From positions 1 to 10,740 of the forward strand of contig JAKAGH010000082.1 of the NCBI GenBank assembly GCA_021817645.1: a stretch of DNA of 10,740 nucleotides. The letters are read 5' to 3'. Positions 1 through 5,508 of this stretch are shown piece after piece. The DNA is from Deltaproteobacteria bacterium. GTDB lineage: Bacteria > Desulfobacterota > Desulfobaccia > Desulfobaccales > 0-14-0-80-60-11. The notes under the pieces were generated by a model. It saw only the letters and a program-made list of their open reading frames with translations, was not told the DNA's origin and made no database searches. The position numbers and the translations under genes are program-made. Within the stretch, counting starts at the first letter, position 1; each line of letters opens with the position of its first letter.

Positions 1-269
1 CGGGAGAAAAAAAGGTCCCGGCCCAGGACCACGGTGAATCCCAGCATGGCCACCACCACGAACACCAGGACCAGGAGGGCCAGGAAGAACGCGCCCAGGA
101 TCAGGGGCAGTTTCGGGTGCAGGGTGGTAAGGCCCATGTAGGGCACGTACCAGAAGACGGCCAGGAGGACGGTGAACAGGACGCAGGTCACCGCCAGCAG
201 GCCCAGAAAGATGCGCTTCTGGGGCTTGAGGGAATTGCCGCCGTCCAGGATTTTGGGGGCCTCGTCCAT
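1..269 (-). CDS. DUF116-type membrane protein, N-terminal part (runs off left edge)
   Basis: The reading frame opens with ATG at 269 and stays open to the window edge, giving about 89 residues. It starts MDEAPKILDGGN, then has a short basic stretch (KPQKR), a hydrophobic helix at about residues 20-41, a turn with Tyr/Pro (WYVPYMGL), and a second helix at about residues 53-81 ending in GRDLFF. Two closely spaced N-terminal helices before a cytoplasmic domain, directly downstream of fmt, match the DUF116 membrane proteins I recall in Desulfobacterota def-fmt operons. The cysteine-rich DUF116 domain itself lies outside the window, so the family name rests on context and the N-terminus. A GAGG at 274-277 sits 4 nt before the ATG and may be the ribosome binding site; it abuts a heptamer repeat. 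Function unknown. Confidence 0.6.
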   Translation of the reverse strand, partial: MDEAPKILDGGNSLKPQKRIFLGLLAVTCVLFTVLLAVFWYVPYMGLTTLHPKLPLILGAFFLALLVLVFVVVAMLGFTVVLGRDLFFS

Positions 270-278
270 TAAACCTCA

Positions 279-369
279 GTGATCAGTAATCAGTAATCAG
301 TAATCGGTAATCGGTGGTCAGGAGATTTTTTCTGACCCCTGACCCCTGACCCCTGGTCCCTGGTCCCTG
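279..369. repeat. Heptamer-repeat element, copy 1 (fmt/DUF116 gap)
   Basis: On the plus strand there are six tandem 7-bp units at 279-320: GTGATCA, GTAATCA twice, GTAATCG twice, GTGGTCA. An 11-nt spacer containing six T (326-331) follows. Then come five units at 333-367: TGACCCC three times and TGGTCCC twice. The innermost parts of the two arms are inverted (GGTCAG at 316-321 against CTGACC at 332-337, 6 bp perfect). Further out pairing decays because the right-arm units have all diverged in the same way. The element fills nearly the whole gap between the fmt stop (377) and the next start codon (269). It shares T6-CTGACC, in the same orientation, with the copy at 5415-5480. There is no T-tract beyond the hairpin on the transcribed strand, so it does not look like a terminator. 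Confidence 0.85.
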
Positions 370-376
370 TTTTAAA

Positions 377-1324
377 TTACCGCCCTAACACTTGCTTGCT
401 CAACGGGCGCCCCCGGAGAAACTCCGCGGCGGCCAGACGCTTATGGCCCGCCAGCTGCAACTCGGCGATGGTGACGCTGCCTGCGCTGCAGGCGATCTCC
501 AGCCCCTGGGAAGTGAGCCCCAGGACCGTGCCGGCCGCGGCCGGATGGCCCGCTGGTTTCTTGACCCGGGCTCCGAAGAGCTTCAGCACCTGGCCCTGGC
601 TGAGGGTGTAGGCCCCGGGCCGCGGGTCCAGGCCCCGGATCCAGTTGGCCGTTTCGTTGGCGGGCAGTTCCCAATTTATCCGGCGCATTTCCGGGGTGAG
701 GCGGGGTGCGAAAGTAACCCCGGACTCATCCTGAACCTGGCGGATGGCCTCCCCCCGGCGCAGCATCTCCAGGGACTGGACCAGGAGCACCGCGCCCCGG
801 TCCGCCAGCTTGGCCGTCAGGCTGCCGGCGTTGTCTTCATCCAATATGGGGAGCCGTTCCTGCAGGAAGACCTCCCCGGTGTCCACTTCGTATTTCACCC
901 ACTGGATGGTGACCCCGGTTTCCCGGTCGCCCCGGATCAGGGCCCAATTGATGGGCGCCGGGCCCCGGTAGCGGGGCAGCAGCGACGCGTGGACGTTCAA
1001 GAACCCTACCTTGGGCAGGGCCAGCACCTCGTGGGTAAGAATGCGCCCGTAGGCCACGACGATCATCAGTTCCGGCTCATAAGCCCGGAGTGCGGCCATG
1101 AAATCCGGGTCTTTGAGGCTCCGGGGCTGCAAGACCGGCAGGTGCCAGGATAGGGCCAGCTCCTTGACCGGCGAGGGGCTGACCTTCTGCCCCCGGCCCC
1201 GGGGCTTATCCGGTTGGGTGACCACCGCGGCCACTTCTTCCCCTGCGGCCAACAGGGCCTCCAGGGAAGACAGGGCAAAGGCCGGCGTGCCCATGAAGAT
1301 CAGGCGCCAGGGTCCGGTCTTCAT
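377..1324 (-). CDS. fmt: Methionyl-tRNA formyltransferase
   Basis: Transfers the formyl group of 10-formyl-tetrahydrofolate to Met-tRNAfMet, providing the initiator for protein synthesis in the cytoplasm. The 315 residues are the usual family length (E. coli about 315). The N-terminal formyltransferase Rossmann domain begins with IFMGTPAFA (residues 9-17). The catalytic trio of the family is present: Asn110 and His112 in NVHASLLPRYRG, and Asp148 in YEVDTGEV. The SLLP folate loop is at 114-117. The C-terminal tRNA-binding domain runs from about 208 (APRLTPEMRRINW) to 310. The ATG at 1324 overlaps the def stop in an ATGA, so the two genes are probably translationally coupled. Pairing with def closes the formylation/deformylation cycle. 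No abnormality is seen. Confidence 0.97.
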   Translation of the reverse strand: MKTGPWRLIFMGTPAFALSSLEALLAAGEEVAAVVTQPDKPRGRGQKVSPSPVKELALSWHLPVLQPRSLKDPDFMAALRAYEPELMIVVAYGRILTHEVLALPKVGFLNVHASLLPRYRGPAPINWALIRGDRETGVTIQWVKYEVDTGEVFLQERLPILDEDNAGSLTAKLADRGAVLLVQSLEMLRRGEAIRQVQDESGVTFAPRLTPEMRRINWELPANETANWIRGLDPRPGAYTLSQGQVLKLFGARVKKPAGHPAAAGTVLGLTSQGLEIACSAGSVTIAELQLAGHKRLAAAEFLRGRPLSKQVLGR

Positions 1325-1830
1325 TGGCCCCTGGCCGCCAGTTTCTTGAGCCGCCGCAGATAGAGCCCCCGTTTCAACCGGCCGATGTGGTCGATGAACA
1401 AGATGCCGTCCAGATGATCGATCTCATGCTGCAGCACCACCGCCAATAGTCCTTCGCCGCTGATCTCCAGAGGTTTCCCCTCCCGGTCCAAGCCGCTGAC
1501 CGTCACCCGGGCGTGACGCCGCACTTCCGCGGAAAAATCCGCCACCGATAGACAGCCCTCTTCCCGGACCGCCTGCCCTTCCCCGGCCTTGATACAGGGA
1601 TTGAGAATGACTTTCAGGTCCTTGGCCCCGTCCCGGTGGGCCACGTCCAGGACGATAAGCCGCTGGAGCACCCCCACCTGGTTGGCGGCCAGCCCCAGTC
1701 CCGGCGCGGCGTACATGGTCTCCGCCATATCATTGATGAGGCGCTGCAGTTCACCGTTGATTTCGGTAATTTCTTCAGCCTGCTGCCGCAAAACCGGATC
1801 AGGCAACTGGATAATCGGTAATTTCGCCAT
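1321..1830 (-). CDS. def: Peptide deformylase
   Basis: Metalloenzyme that removes the N-formyl group from nascent proteins at the ribosome. From the ATG at 1830 it is 169 residues, the normal length. All three diagnostic motifs are present: GLGLAANQ (44-51), EGCLS (91-95, metal-ligand Cys93) and HEIDH (135-139, metal ligands His135 and His139, catalytic Glu136). The start MAKLPIIQLPDPVLR aligns with the family N-terminus. An in-frame TTG at 1890 would add 20 residues, but it lies inside the -35 box of the likely promoter and is unsupported. No clear Shine-Dalgarno precedes the ATG (TTAGACATTGCC), so initiation may rely on the short AT-rich leader. First gene of def-fmt-DUF116. The divalent metal cannot be told from sequence. 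Confidence 0.97.
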   Translation of the reverse strand: MAKLPIIQLPDPVLRQQAEEITEINGELQRLINDMAETMYAAPGLGLAANQVGVLQRLIVLDVAHRDGAKDLKVILNPCIKAGEGQAVREEGCLSVADFSAEVRRHARVTVSGLDREGKPLEISGEGLLAVVLQHEIDHLDGILFIDHIGRLKRGLYLRRLKKLAARGQ

Positions 1831-1861
1831 GGCAATGTCTAACAAGTGGTAATAATTATTG

Positions 1862-1890
1862 ATTCTATGGCAAATGGAGACGCTTTTCAA
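1862..1890 (-). promoter_or_regulatory. Sigma70-type promoter of the def-fmt operon
   Basis: Reading the minus strand, TTGAAA (1885-1890) is followed after exactly 17 bp by TAGAAT (1862-1867). Each box matches the sigma70 consensus at five of six positions. A start site about 7 nt downstream (near 1855) gives a leader of about 25 nt to the def ATG at 1830. The position and optimal spacing are seen in the sequence; activity is inferred. It also argues against the longer TTG start of def. Confidence 0.7.
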
Positions 1891-2326
1891 GACCTAGCTG
1901 CGCCTGGGGAGAGATTTTGCTGTGCCTCCGTTGGGGGCAGCGGCCCCTGCTTTTTTAGCAATCAGCCTTCAGCTGCTTTTAAATTAAGCAACTTAGAAAG
2001 AGAGTCCAAGAGAAAAGCCTGCCGTAAAGATCATCACAACATCCGTAAAAATCTGACTTGACGCAACGCTAGTCCAGGATTGAAGTTCAGCTGCGCGGGG
2101 CCGCAAGAGGCCAAGGTCAATGAGTTAGCAACATATTGAAATTATTAACTATATATGCATGGAAGTCATTTTTTTCTACCCTTTGGCAAATTTTTATGTT
2201 AAAAGATTCACAAATCCCACATAGTCGCACGCTTTAAAAAGGGCTTCAGACCGAACACTCTCATCTGAGCGCTACAGCCCTCAATTTCCAGCGATAACCT
2301 GAGCAAAATACCACGGAACCCAACAC
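1891..2326. other. AT-rich intergenic region, no gene found
   Basis: This stretch separates the divergent def operon and the lytic transglycosylase gene. A 71-codon plus-strand frame (1846-2061) has no family resemblance, no ribosome binding site and crosses the def promoter, so I do not call it. The part at 2125-2215 is strongly AT-rich and probably holds the transglycosylase promoter. The best pair I see is TTAGCA (2125-2130) with TATATA (2150-2155), but the 19-bp spacing is poor. A small GC hairpin (GGGGC 1934-1938 with GCCCC 1943-1947) is followed, after TGC, by six T at 1951-1956. It resembles a plus-strand terminator with no gene upstream of it. Confidence 0.5.
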
Positions 2327-2334
2327 AAGGAGGT
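2327..2334 (+). promoter_or_regulatory. Strong ribosome binding site of the transglycosylase gene
   Basis: AAGGAGGT, nearly fully complementary to the 16S rRNA 3' end, lies 3 nt before the ATG at 2338. It fixes the start codon and suggests efficient translation. Confidence 0.85.
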
Positions 2335-2337
2335 ACT

Positions 2338-2856
2338 ATGGGTCTGAAAACTATCATTATAACTATAGCTGCATGTTTGCTATTGGCCACCGCGGCCTGG
2401 GCCCAGCCCCCGCAGTACTGGCCCAAGACCGCGCCTCGCATCGGCAACCTTTACCTGAAGCAGGAGTACTGGAACTACATCAAGGAAGCCGCCCAACGCT
2501 ACGACATTTCTCCTTTTCTGATTCAGGCGGTCTGCGCCATCGAATCGCGCTTTGACCCGGAGGCCAAGTCGGGGAGGTGCTACGGACTGATGCAGTTACA
2601 TCAGGACACCGCCAAAAAATATGGCGTTGACCCCCATAACCCCCGGGAAAATATCATGGGCGGGGCCGCGGTCCTGGCTAACCTGATGGAGAAATACCAC
2701 GGGAACATCAGGAAGGTTTTGCACGTCTATAATGCCACCTGCGATGCCTCCTACGAGCGCGAGGTCCTCCGGGCTTATCATCAGGCGCAGCTCATGGAAA
2801 GCCAGACGCAGCTCATAAAAACCTCTTCCCTGCTATCCAGCCGCTACCACAATTAG
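2338..2856 (+). CDS. Exported lytic transglycosylase, SLT domain
   Basis: Predicted to cleave the MurNAc-GlcNAc bond of peptidoglycan in the periplasm, releasing 1,6-anhydro products. Residues 1-22 form a signal peptide with a hydrophobic core and an AWA cleavage site. There is no lipobox cysteine, so the product should be soluble. The mature protein is almost only an SLT (MltC/Slt70-like) domain. It has the catalytic Glu69 in AIESRFDP, GLMQL at 83-87, and GGAAVLANLMEKY (108-120). The third family motif, usually AYNAG, reads VYNATC (130-135), a mild departure. At 172 residues it is a minimal enzyme with no LysM or other binding domain visible. The ATG at 2338 has a strong ribosome binding site, AAGGAGGT (2327-2334). 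It appears to be monocistronic and convergent with the lipoprotein gene. Confidence 0.9.
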   Translation: MGLKTIIITIAACLLLATAAWAQPPQYWPKTAPRIGNLYLKQEYWNYIKEAAQRYDISPFLIQAVCAIESRFDPEAKSGRCYGLMQLHQDTAKKYGVDPHNPRENIMGGAAVLANLMEKYHGNIRKVLHVYNATCDASYEREVLRAYHQAQLMESQTQLIKTSSLLSSRYHN

Positions 2857-2895
2857 GCGTCTTATCCCAGTTAACATCCAAACTGCATTAAAACA

Positions 2896-2951
2896 GAGGG
2901 GCGAACCTGGTGTTCGCCCCTCAGCTTAGCCGGCTACAAGGTTCGCCCCTG
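2896..2951. repeat. Convergent-gene hairpin plus extra arm copy; likely terminator
   Basis: GAGGGGCGAAC (2896-2906) and GTTCGCCCCTC (2912-2922) form a perfect 11-bp stem with a 5-nt loop. It lies between the stop codons of the transglycosylase (plus) and lipoprotein (minus) genes. Read on the minus strand, the stem is followed by TGTTTTAAT, so it is the better terminator for the lipoprotein gene; on the plus strand there is no T-tract. A 10-bp palindrome, TAGCCGGCTA (2927-2936), and a second copy of the right arm, GGTTCGCCCCT (2940-2950), follow. The left arm could therefore pair with either copy. From memory, palindromes of the form GGGCGAAC...GTTCGCCC recur between genes in several environmental bacteria, so this may be a dispersed repeat. 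Confidence 0.7.
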
Positions 2952-2982
2952 CGGAAAAAAGGCGGTTATTGGCGCATCGGTA

Positions 2983-4275
2983 TTACTGGTACTGGATGTA
3001 AACCGGTTTGGGGCAAAACTTTAGCAACTCCTGGGACGTCATCAGCGGGTCCCCTTTTTTGGTGTCGTTGTGGTAGAAGAGCTTGAAGCCGGTATATTGG
3101 ACCGGTTCCTTAATAATATAATCCCGGTAAGAATCCCGCTTCAACCAGGGTGGGCCCCAGCCGTCCATGTTCATGACGATCTGCACCTCGGGCCGGACCA
3201 CAATACTCTTGGCATTGGTGACCATGTTGCGGGTGAAGCGGTGGACAATAAAGACCTTGGGCGGCAGGTTATACTTTTTCACCAGTCCCTGAAGGAAGCC
3301 TGAGGCGTAGTTGATGTCCGCCGCGTCATAGGTGCCGATCTTGGTCCCCGGCTTCTTGCCGCTCTTGATCATGTTGAACTCCGGGTCCATCCCCAGGTGC
3401 ACGTCCGGGTTCTTCAAGATCCACTCGAAGCGGGGCAGGATGGTGCGGATGTCGGAGTGACCGGTCTGGATATCGAGGAAGAGGATGCCGTTCAACTCCT
3501 TGGCCCAGCTATAAACCTCGTTCACCACCACGTCCGGCATGATCATCCGGTACTTGCCGGCCTTACCCGGCTCCCCCTGGGCCACCACTGTCACCAGGTG
3601 CAGGGCGGGCATTACCGGCATTGACGGATCGGCCTTTTCCCACTTGGCCACCTCCGCTTTCAGCCGCCGCAGCATCTCGTCTTTAGGGTATTCTCCCAGC
3701 GCCCCCATTTTCTTGGATTTAGGGTTGCCGTAGTAGGCGACGATCCTTTTGGCCGGCAGGATCGAACCCGGCAGCGGCTGCGGCAGCTTCAACGGCCAAC
3801 CGCACTTTTTCGCATACTCGGGGTCCTCACCGGTTTCGTACTTGATCTTGCCCGGCTTTTTTCCTGGAGCCGCAGCGGCAGGTGCTTCCAGGGGCGGTCC
3901 GGTGGAGGGAGCGGCGGTGGCCGTTGCCGGAGGCGGTCCCGCGGGGACGGCGGTGTTGGTGCTGGCGGTGGTGCTCTCACCGGCCGGGGACGCCGCGGGC
4001 GGATTGGCCGGGGCCGCGGCTGGAGCCACAGGAGCAGGGGCAGGAGCGGCCTGGGCCGCAGGAGCAGCAGGAGCAGCCGTAGCGGCTGGGGCCTGGGTAG
4101 CTGCAGGGGCCGCTACCGCGGCCGGAGCGGCCGCTTCGTTCTTGGCGCTTTTGGCCGCCTCGGCGTCTTTGGTCATTTCGTTAGTACAACCGGCCAGCAT
4201 GAATGCCAAAACCAGGGCAGCCGGCAGCAAATGGGCAAATTTCCGGATCGACCGATGCAAACACGGGTACGTCAC
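2983..4275 (-). CDS. Lipoprotein with Ala/Pro linker and barrel-like domain, function unknown
   Basis: 430 residues starting at GTG 4275, supported by AAGGAG (4282-4287) 6 nt upstream. A basic N-region and hydrophobic core lead to the lipobox LAGC (27-30), so Cys30 should be lipidated. There is no Asp at +2, which by the enterobacterial Lol rule points to the outer membrane. Residues about 45-140 are a low-complexity Ala/Pro linker of the kind that spans the periplasm. From about 150 to 430 hydrophobic strands alternate with helical stretches: RIVAYYG (177-183), PALHLVTVV (223-231), GILFLDIQ (263-270), VHLGMDPEF (292-300), KVFIVHRF (340-347), VQIVMNMDGWG (364-374), FKLFYHND (397-404), VYIQYQ (425-430). 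This suggests a (beta/alpha)8 barrel with acidic residues at strand ends (Asp268, Asp297, Glu299, Asp371), as in glycoside hydrolases. I recall similar secreted proteins of unknown function in Actinobacteria but cannot name the family. Confidence 0.75.
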   Translation of the reverse strand: MTYPCLHRSIRKFAHLLPAALVLAFMLAGCTNEMTKDAEAAKSAKNEAAAPAAVAAPAATQAPAATAAPAAPAAQAAPAPAPVAPAAAPANPPAASPAGESTTASTNTAVPAGPPPATATAAPSTGPPLEAPAAAAPGKKPGKIKYETGEDPEYAKKCGWPLKLPQPLPGSILPAKRIVAYYGNPKSKKMGALGEYPKDEMLRRLKAEVAKWEKADPSMPVMPALHLVTVVAQGEPGKAGKYRMIMPDVVVNEVYSWAKELNGILFLDIQTGHSDIRTILPRFEWILKNPDVHLGMDPEFNMIKSGKKPGTKIGTYDAADINYASGFLQGLVKKYNLPPKVFIVHRFTRNMVTNAKSIVVRPEVQIVMNMDGWGPPWLKRDSYRDYIIKEPVQYTGFKLFYHNDTKKGDPLMTSQELLKFCPKPVYIQYQ

Positions 4276-4281
4276 AGACTA

Positions 4282-4287
4282 CTCCTT
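4282..4287 (-). promoter_or_regulatory. Ribosome binding site that sets the GTG start of the lipoprotein gene
   Basis: On the minus strand AAGGAG stands 6 nt before GTG at 4275. No ATG gives a sensible signal peptide, and the GTG start places the lipobox cysteine at residue 30, so this site decides the start. Confidence 0.8.
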
Positions 4288-4560
4288 GAATGAAATAAGC
4301 GGCGCTACCGGGGGCTCATCAGGCTGACAGGCTAGTATTGCCTCTTGGGATTACCTTAGAAGAACTCGGACCTCATATCCCTCCTCCCCTGGCGGGAGGG
4401 GGGCGGGCGGTCGTCTTGTCGGGCGGCCGTCCCGGCTGCCTTGGATGGCGGGTGCAGAGGCCCGCGCCCACCCATAAATTTCATCCCCGCCCCGTGCTGA
4501 TGCCCAGCTCAGGAGAGGAACAAAAGGCCTTTAAGATCAATAAAGGTAATTTCTAGACAA
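4288..4560. other. GC-rich intergenic DNA with hairpins, no gene
   Basis: Upstream of the lipoprotein gene. It holds a hairpin of 9 bp (one G-T pair) made by 4380-4388 and 4394-4402 around CTGGC. Next is a run of GGGCGG motifs (4401-4426). An imperfect hairpin then pairs GGCGGGTGC (4447-4455) with GCGCCCACC (4464-4472). Such GC hairpins often belong to dispersed intergenic repeats. A 72-codon plus-strand frame (4338-4556) runs through these hairpins and is not coding in my judgement. The promoter of the lipoprotein gene should lie in 4288-4380, but I find no convincing boxes. Confidence 0.5.
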
Positions 4561-4695
4561 TTATCTATTAGCCTCAGAATTAACCGCAGTCAACAGGTCT
4601 GCCCAATAGCAGCCTGAGCCGTCTTCCACGCCCTGCTCCAGGATCTCCACGGGCAAAGCATCTTTGCCGGGGGGAGGTCCGAGCCTCATTATCAT
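4561..4695 (-). CDS. Possible small ORF or gene remnant, 44 residues
   Basis: A minus-strand frame runs from ATG 4695 to TAA 4561 and begins MIMRLGPPPGKDALP. The middle is acidic (VEILEQGVEDG), followed by an aromatic patch (CYWADLL). Codon third positions in the middle (about 4615-4680) are GC-rich like the flanking genes, while both ends and the upstream DNA are AT-rich. The frame stays open upstream to a TAG near 4730. No Shine-Dalgarno precedes either ATG. I do not recognise the protein. It could be a real small protein, or the 3' remnant of a decayed gene whose upstream part is gone. It lies alone between the Spy-like gene's terminator and the GC hairpin region. Confidence 0.35.
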   Translation of the reverse strand: MIMRLGPPPGKDALPVEILEQGVEDGSGCYWADLLTAVNSEANR

Positions 4696-4785
4696 ACCAG
4701 TTAATCTAGAATATCGGCAAAAGTTTATCTAGAAAAATTTTCCAAGAAGAGATATTTTTGGGAAGAAACACCGCACTCTGGCCAT

Positions 4786-4819
4786 AAAAAAAGAGGGCGG
4801 CAAAGATCTCGCCGCCCTC
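4786..4819 (-). terminator. Rho-independent terminator of the Spy/ZraP-like gene
   Basis: On the minus strand a perfect 9-bp stem (GAGGGCGGC/GCCGCCCTC, arms at 4811-4819 and 4793-4801) with a 9-nt loop is followed directly by seven T (4786-4792). It lies 28 nt after the stop codon at 4848. Confidence 0.92.
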
Positions 4820-4847
4820 CTGGTAAGGGTTAATGTAGGGGGGTTCG

Positions 4848-5309
4848 TTAGAAGCCGCAGCCCGAGCCCATGCCTGGTCCGTCACCAGCCATGGCCATGC
4901 CCATCTGCATGCCCATACCCATGCCGGGGCCCATGCCCATGCCTCTGCCCGGTCCGAAGGGGACGATCTTTTTGGCCTGAATCCGGAAGGCCACCATCTT
5001 TTCCTGCATCTGCTCCCGCAGGGCGTTCATCTCTTTCTGTTTAGCCGTAATCTTAGCCTGGTCCGGGGTTTCGGCCTTCCACAGGGCCGCCATCTCCGCC
5101 CGCTTCATCCACATGGCCTTGCGGATACTGGCGGTGTCATTCATAAACTGCTGCTTGAGGTCGAAAAGCTGCCCCGCCTGCTCCGGGGTGATATTCATAC
5201 CCCCGGGGCCGCAGCCGAAAGGCCGGGCCCAGGCCGCGGTGCTCAGACCCAGGACCAGCATCAGCATCAGCATCACCGGCAATCCTTTAGTCAACATCTG
5301 GCGTTTCAT
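4848..5309 (-). CDS. Spy/CpxP/ZraP-like periplasmic protein with Met-rich tail
   Basis: 153 residues. Signal peptide 1-28 (AWA cleavage site), so periplasmic. The mature protein opens RPFGCGPGG and then has NITPEQAGQLFDL (39-51), the LTxxQ-type motif of the family. A long charged helical hairpin follows to about residue 115 (QQFMNDTASIRKAMW; KQKEMNALREQMQEKM). Residues 119-153 form a Gly/Met tail with nine Met in 35 residues, ending GSGCGF. Family members are periplasmic chaperones or zinc-responsive accessory proteins of envelope-stress systems. The Met-rich tail and Cys32/Cys151 suggest binding of a soft metal such as copper, which is inference. A ribosome binding site GAGGAG (5319-5324) lies 9 nt upstream. 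The gene has its own terminator and is separated from lptF by another, so it is probably monocistronic. No regulator is adjacent. Confidence 0.8.
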   Translation of the reverse strand: MKRQMLTKGLPVMLMLMLVLGLSTAAWARPFGCGPGGMNITPEQAGQLFDLKQQFMNDTASIRKAMWMKRAEMAALWKAETPDQAKITAKQKEMNALREQMQEKMVAFRIQAKKIVPFGPGRGMGMGPGMGMGMQMGMAMAGDGPGMGSGCGF

Positions 5310-5407
5310 GTGTAAAATCTCCTCTTATTTTCCTTGCAAGATGGGGAACCGACTTGCGGCTCTTACCTATAAAACCCTGGGCTCTCCCGAAACCGGCGCG
5401 AGGGATC

Positions 5408-5465
5408 AAAAAAAGTAATCAGTAATCAGTGATCAGTTTTTTCTGACCACTGATTACTGATTACT
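5408..5465 (-). terminator. lptF terminator built from heptamer repeats
   Basis: On the minus strand a stem of 23 bp with one mismatch (arms 5443-5465 and 5414-5436, loop of six A) is followed directly by a T-run (5408-5414, the first T able to pair at the base of the stem). It lies about 44 nt after the lptF stop. The stem consists of tandem TGATTAC/GTAATCA units, so a repeat element forms the hairpin. Confidence 0.8.
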
Positions 5466-5480
5466 GATTACTGATTACTG
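5415..5480. repeat. Heptamer-repeat element, copy 2 (downstream of lptF)
   Basis: On the plus strand the left arm is GTAATCA, GTAATCA, GTGATCA (5415-5435). A G, six T (5437-5442) and a C follow. The right arm is TGACCAC (5444-5450) and then TGATTAC four times (5451-5478). The arms are inverted, with one mismatch (A5432 with C5447). The extra right-arm units at 5465-5478 have no partner. The central T6-CTGACC is identical, in the same orientation, to copy 1 at 326-337. Confidence 0.9.
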
Positions 5481-5508
5481 GGATACGGGGAGGAGAAAAT
5501 ATCTATAG

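Noticed and set aside
279..369. Short regular repeats considered as a CRISPR array
   Set aside because: Units are only 7 bp and directly contiguous, with no unique spacers and no cas genes.
392..1153. Long plus-strand open frame (253 codons) opposite fmt
   Set aside because: It mirrors fmt on the other strand. Its translation is rich in Gly, Pro and Gln with no recognisable domain, while fmt has all catalytic residues. Caused by GC-rich codon use.
1830..1890. Longer def with a TTG start and 20 extra residues
   Set aside because: The extra residues are not in the family and the TTG lies in the probable -35 box. The start at 1830 aligns with known deformylases.
3749..4327. 192-codon plus-strand frame rich in Ala and Gly
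   Set aside because: Complement of the Ala/Pro linker codons (GCC/GGC) of the lipoprotein; low-complexity shadow.
4338..4556. 72-codon plus-strand frame upstream of the lipoprotein gene
   Set aside because: It passes through GC hairpins, has no Shine-Dalgarno, and its translation resembles no protein I know.
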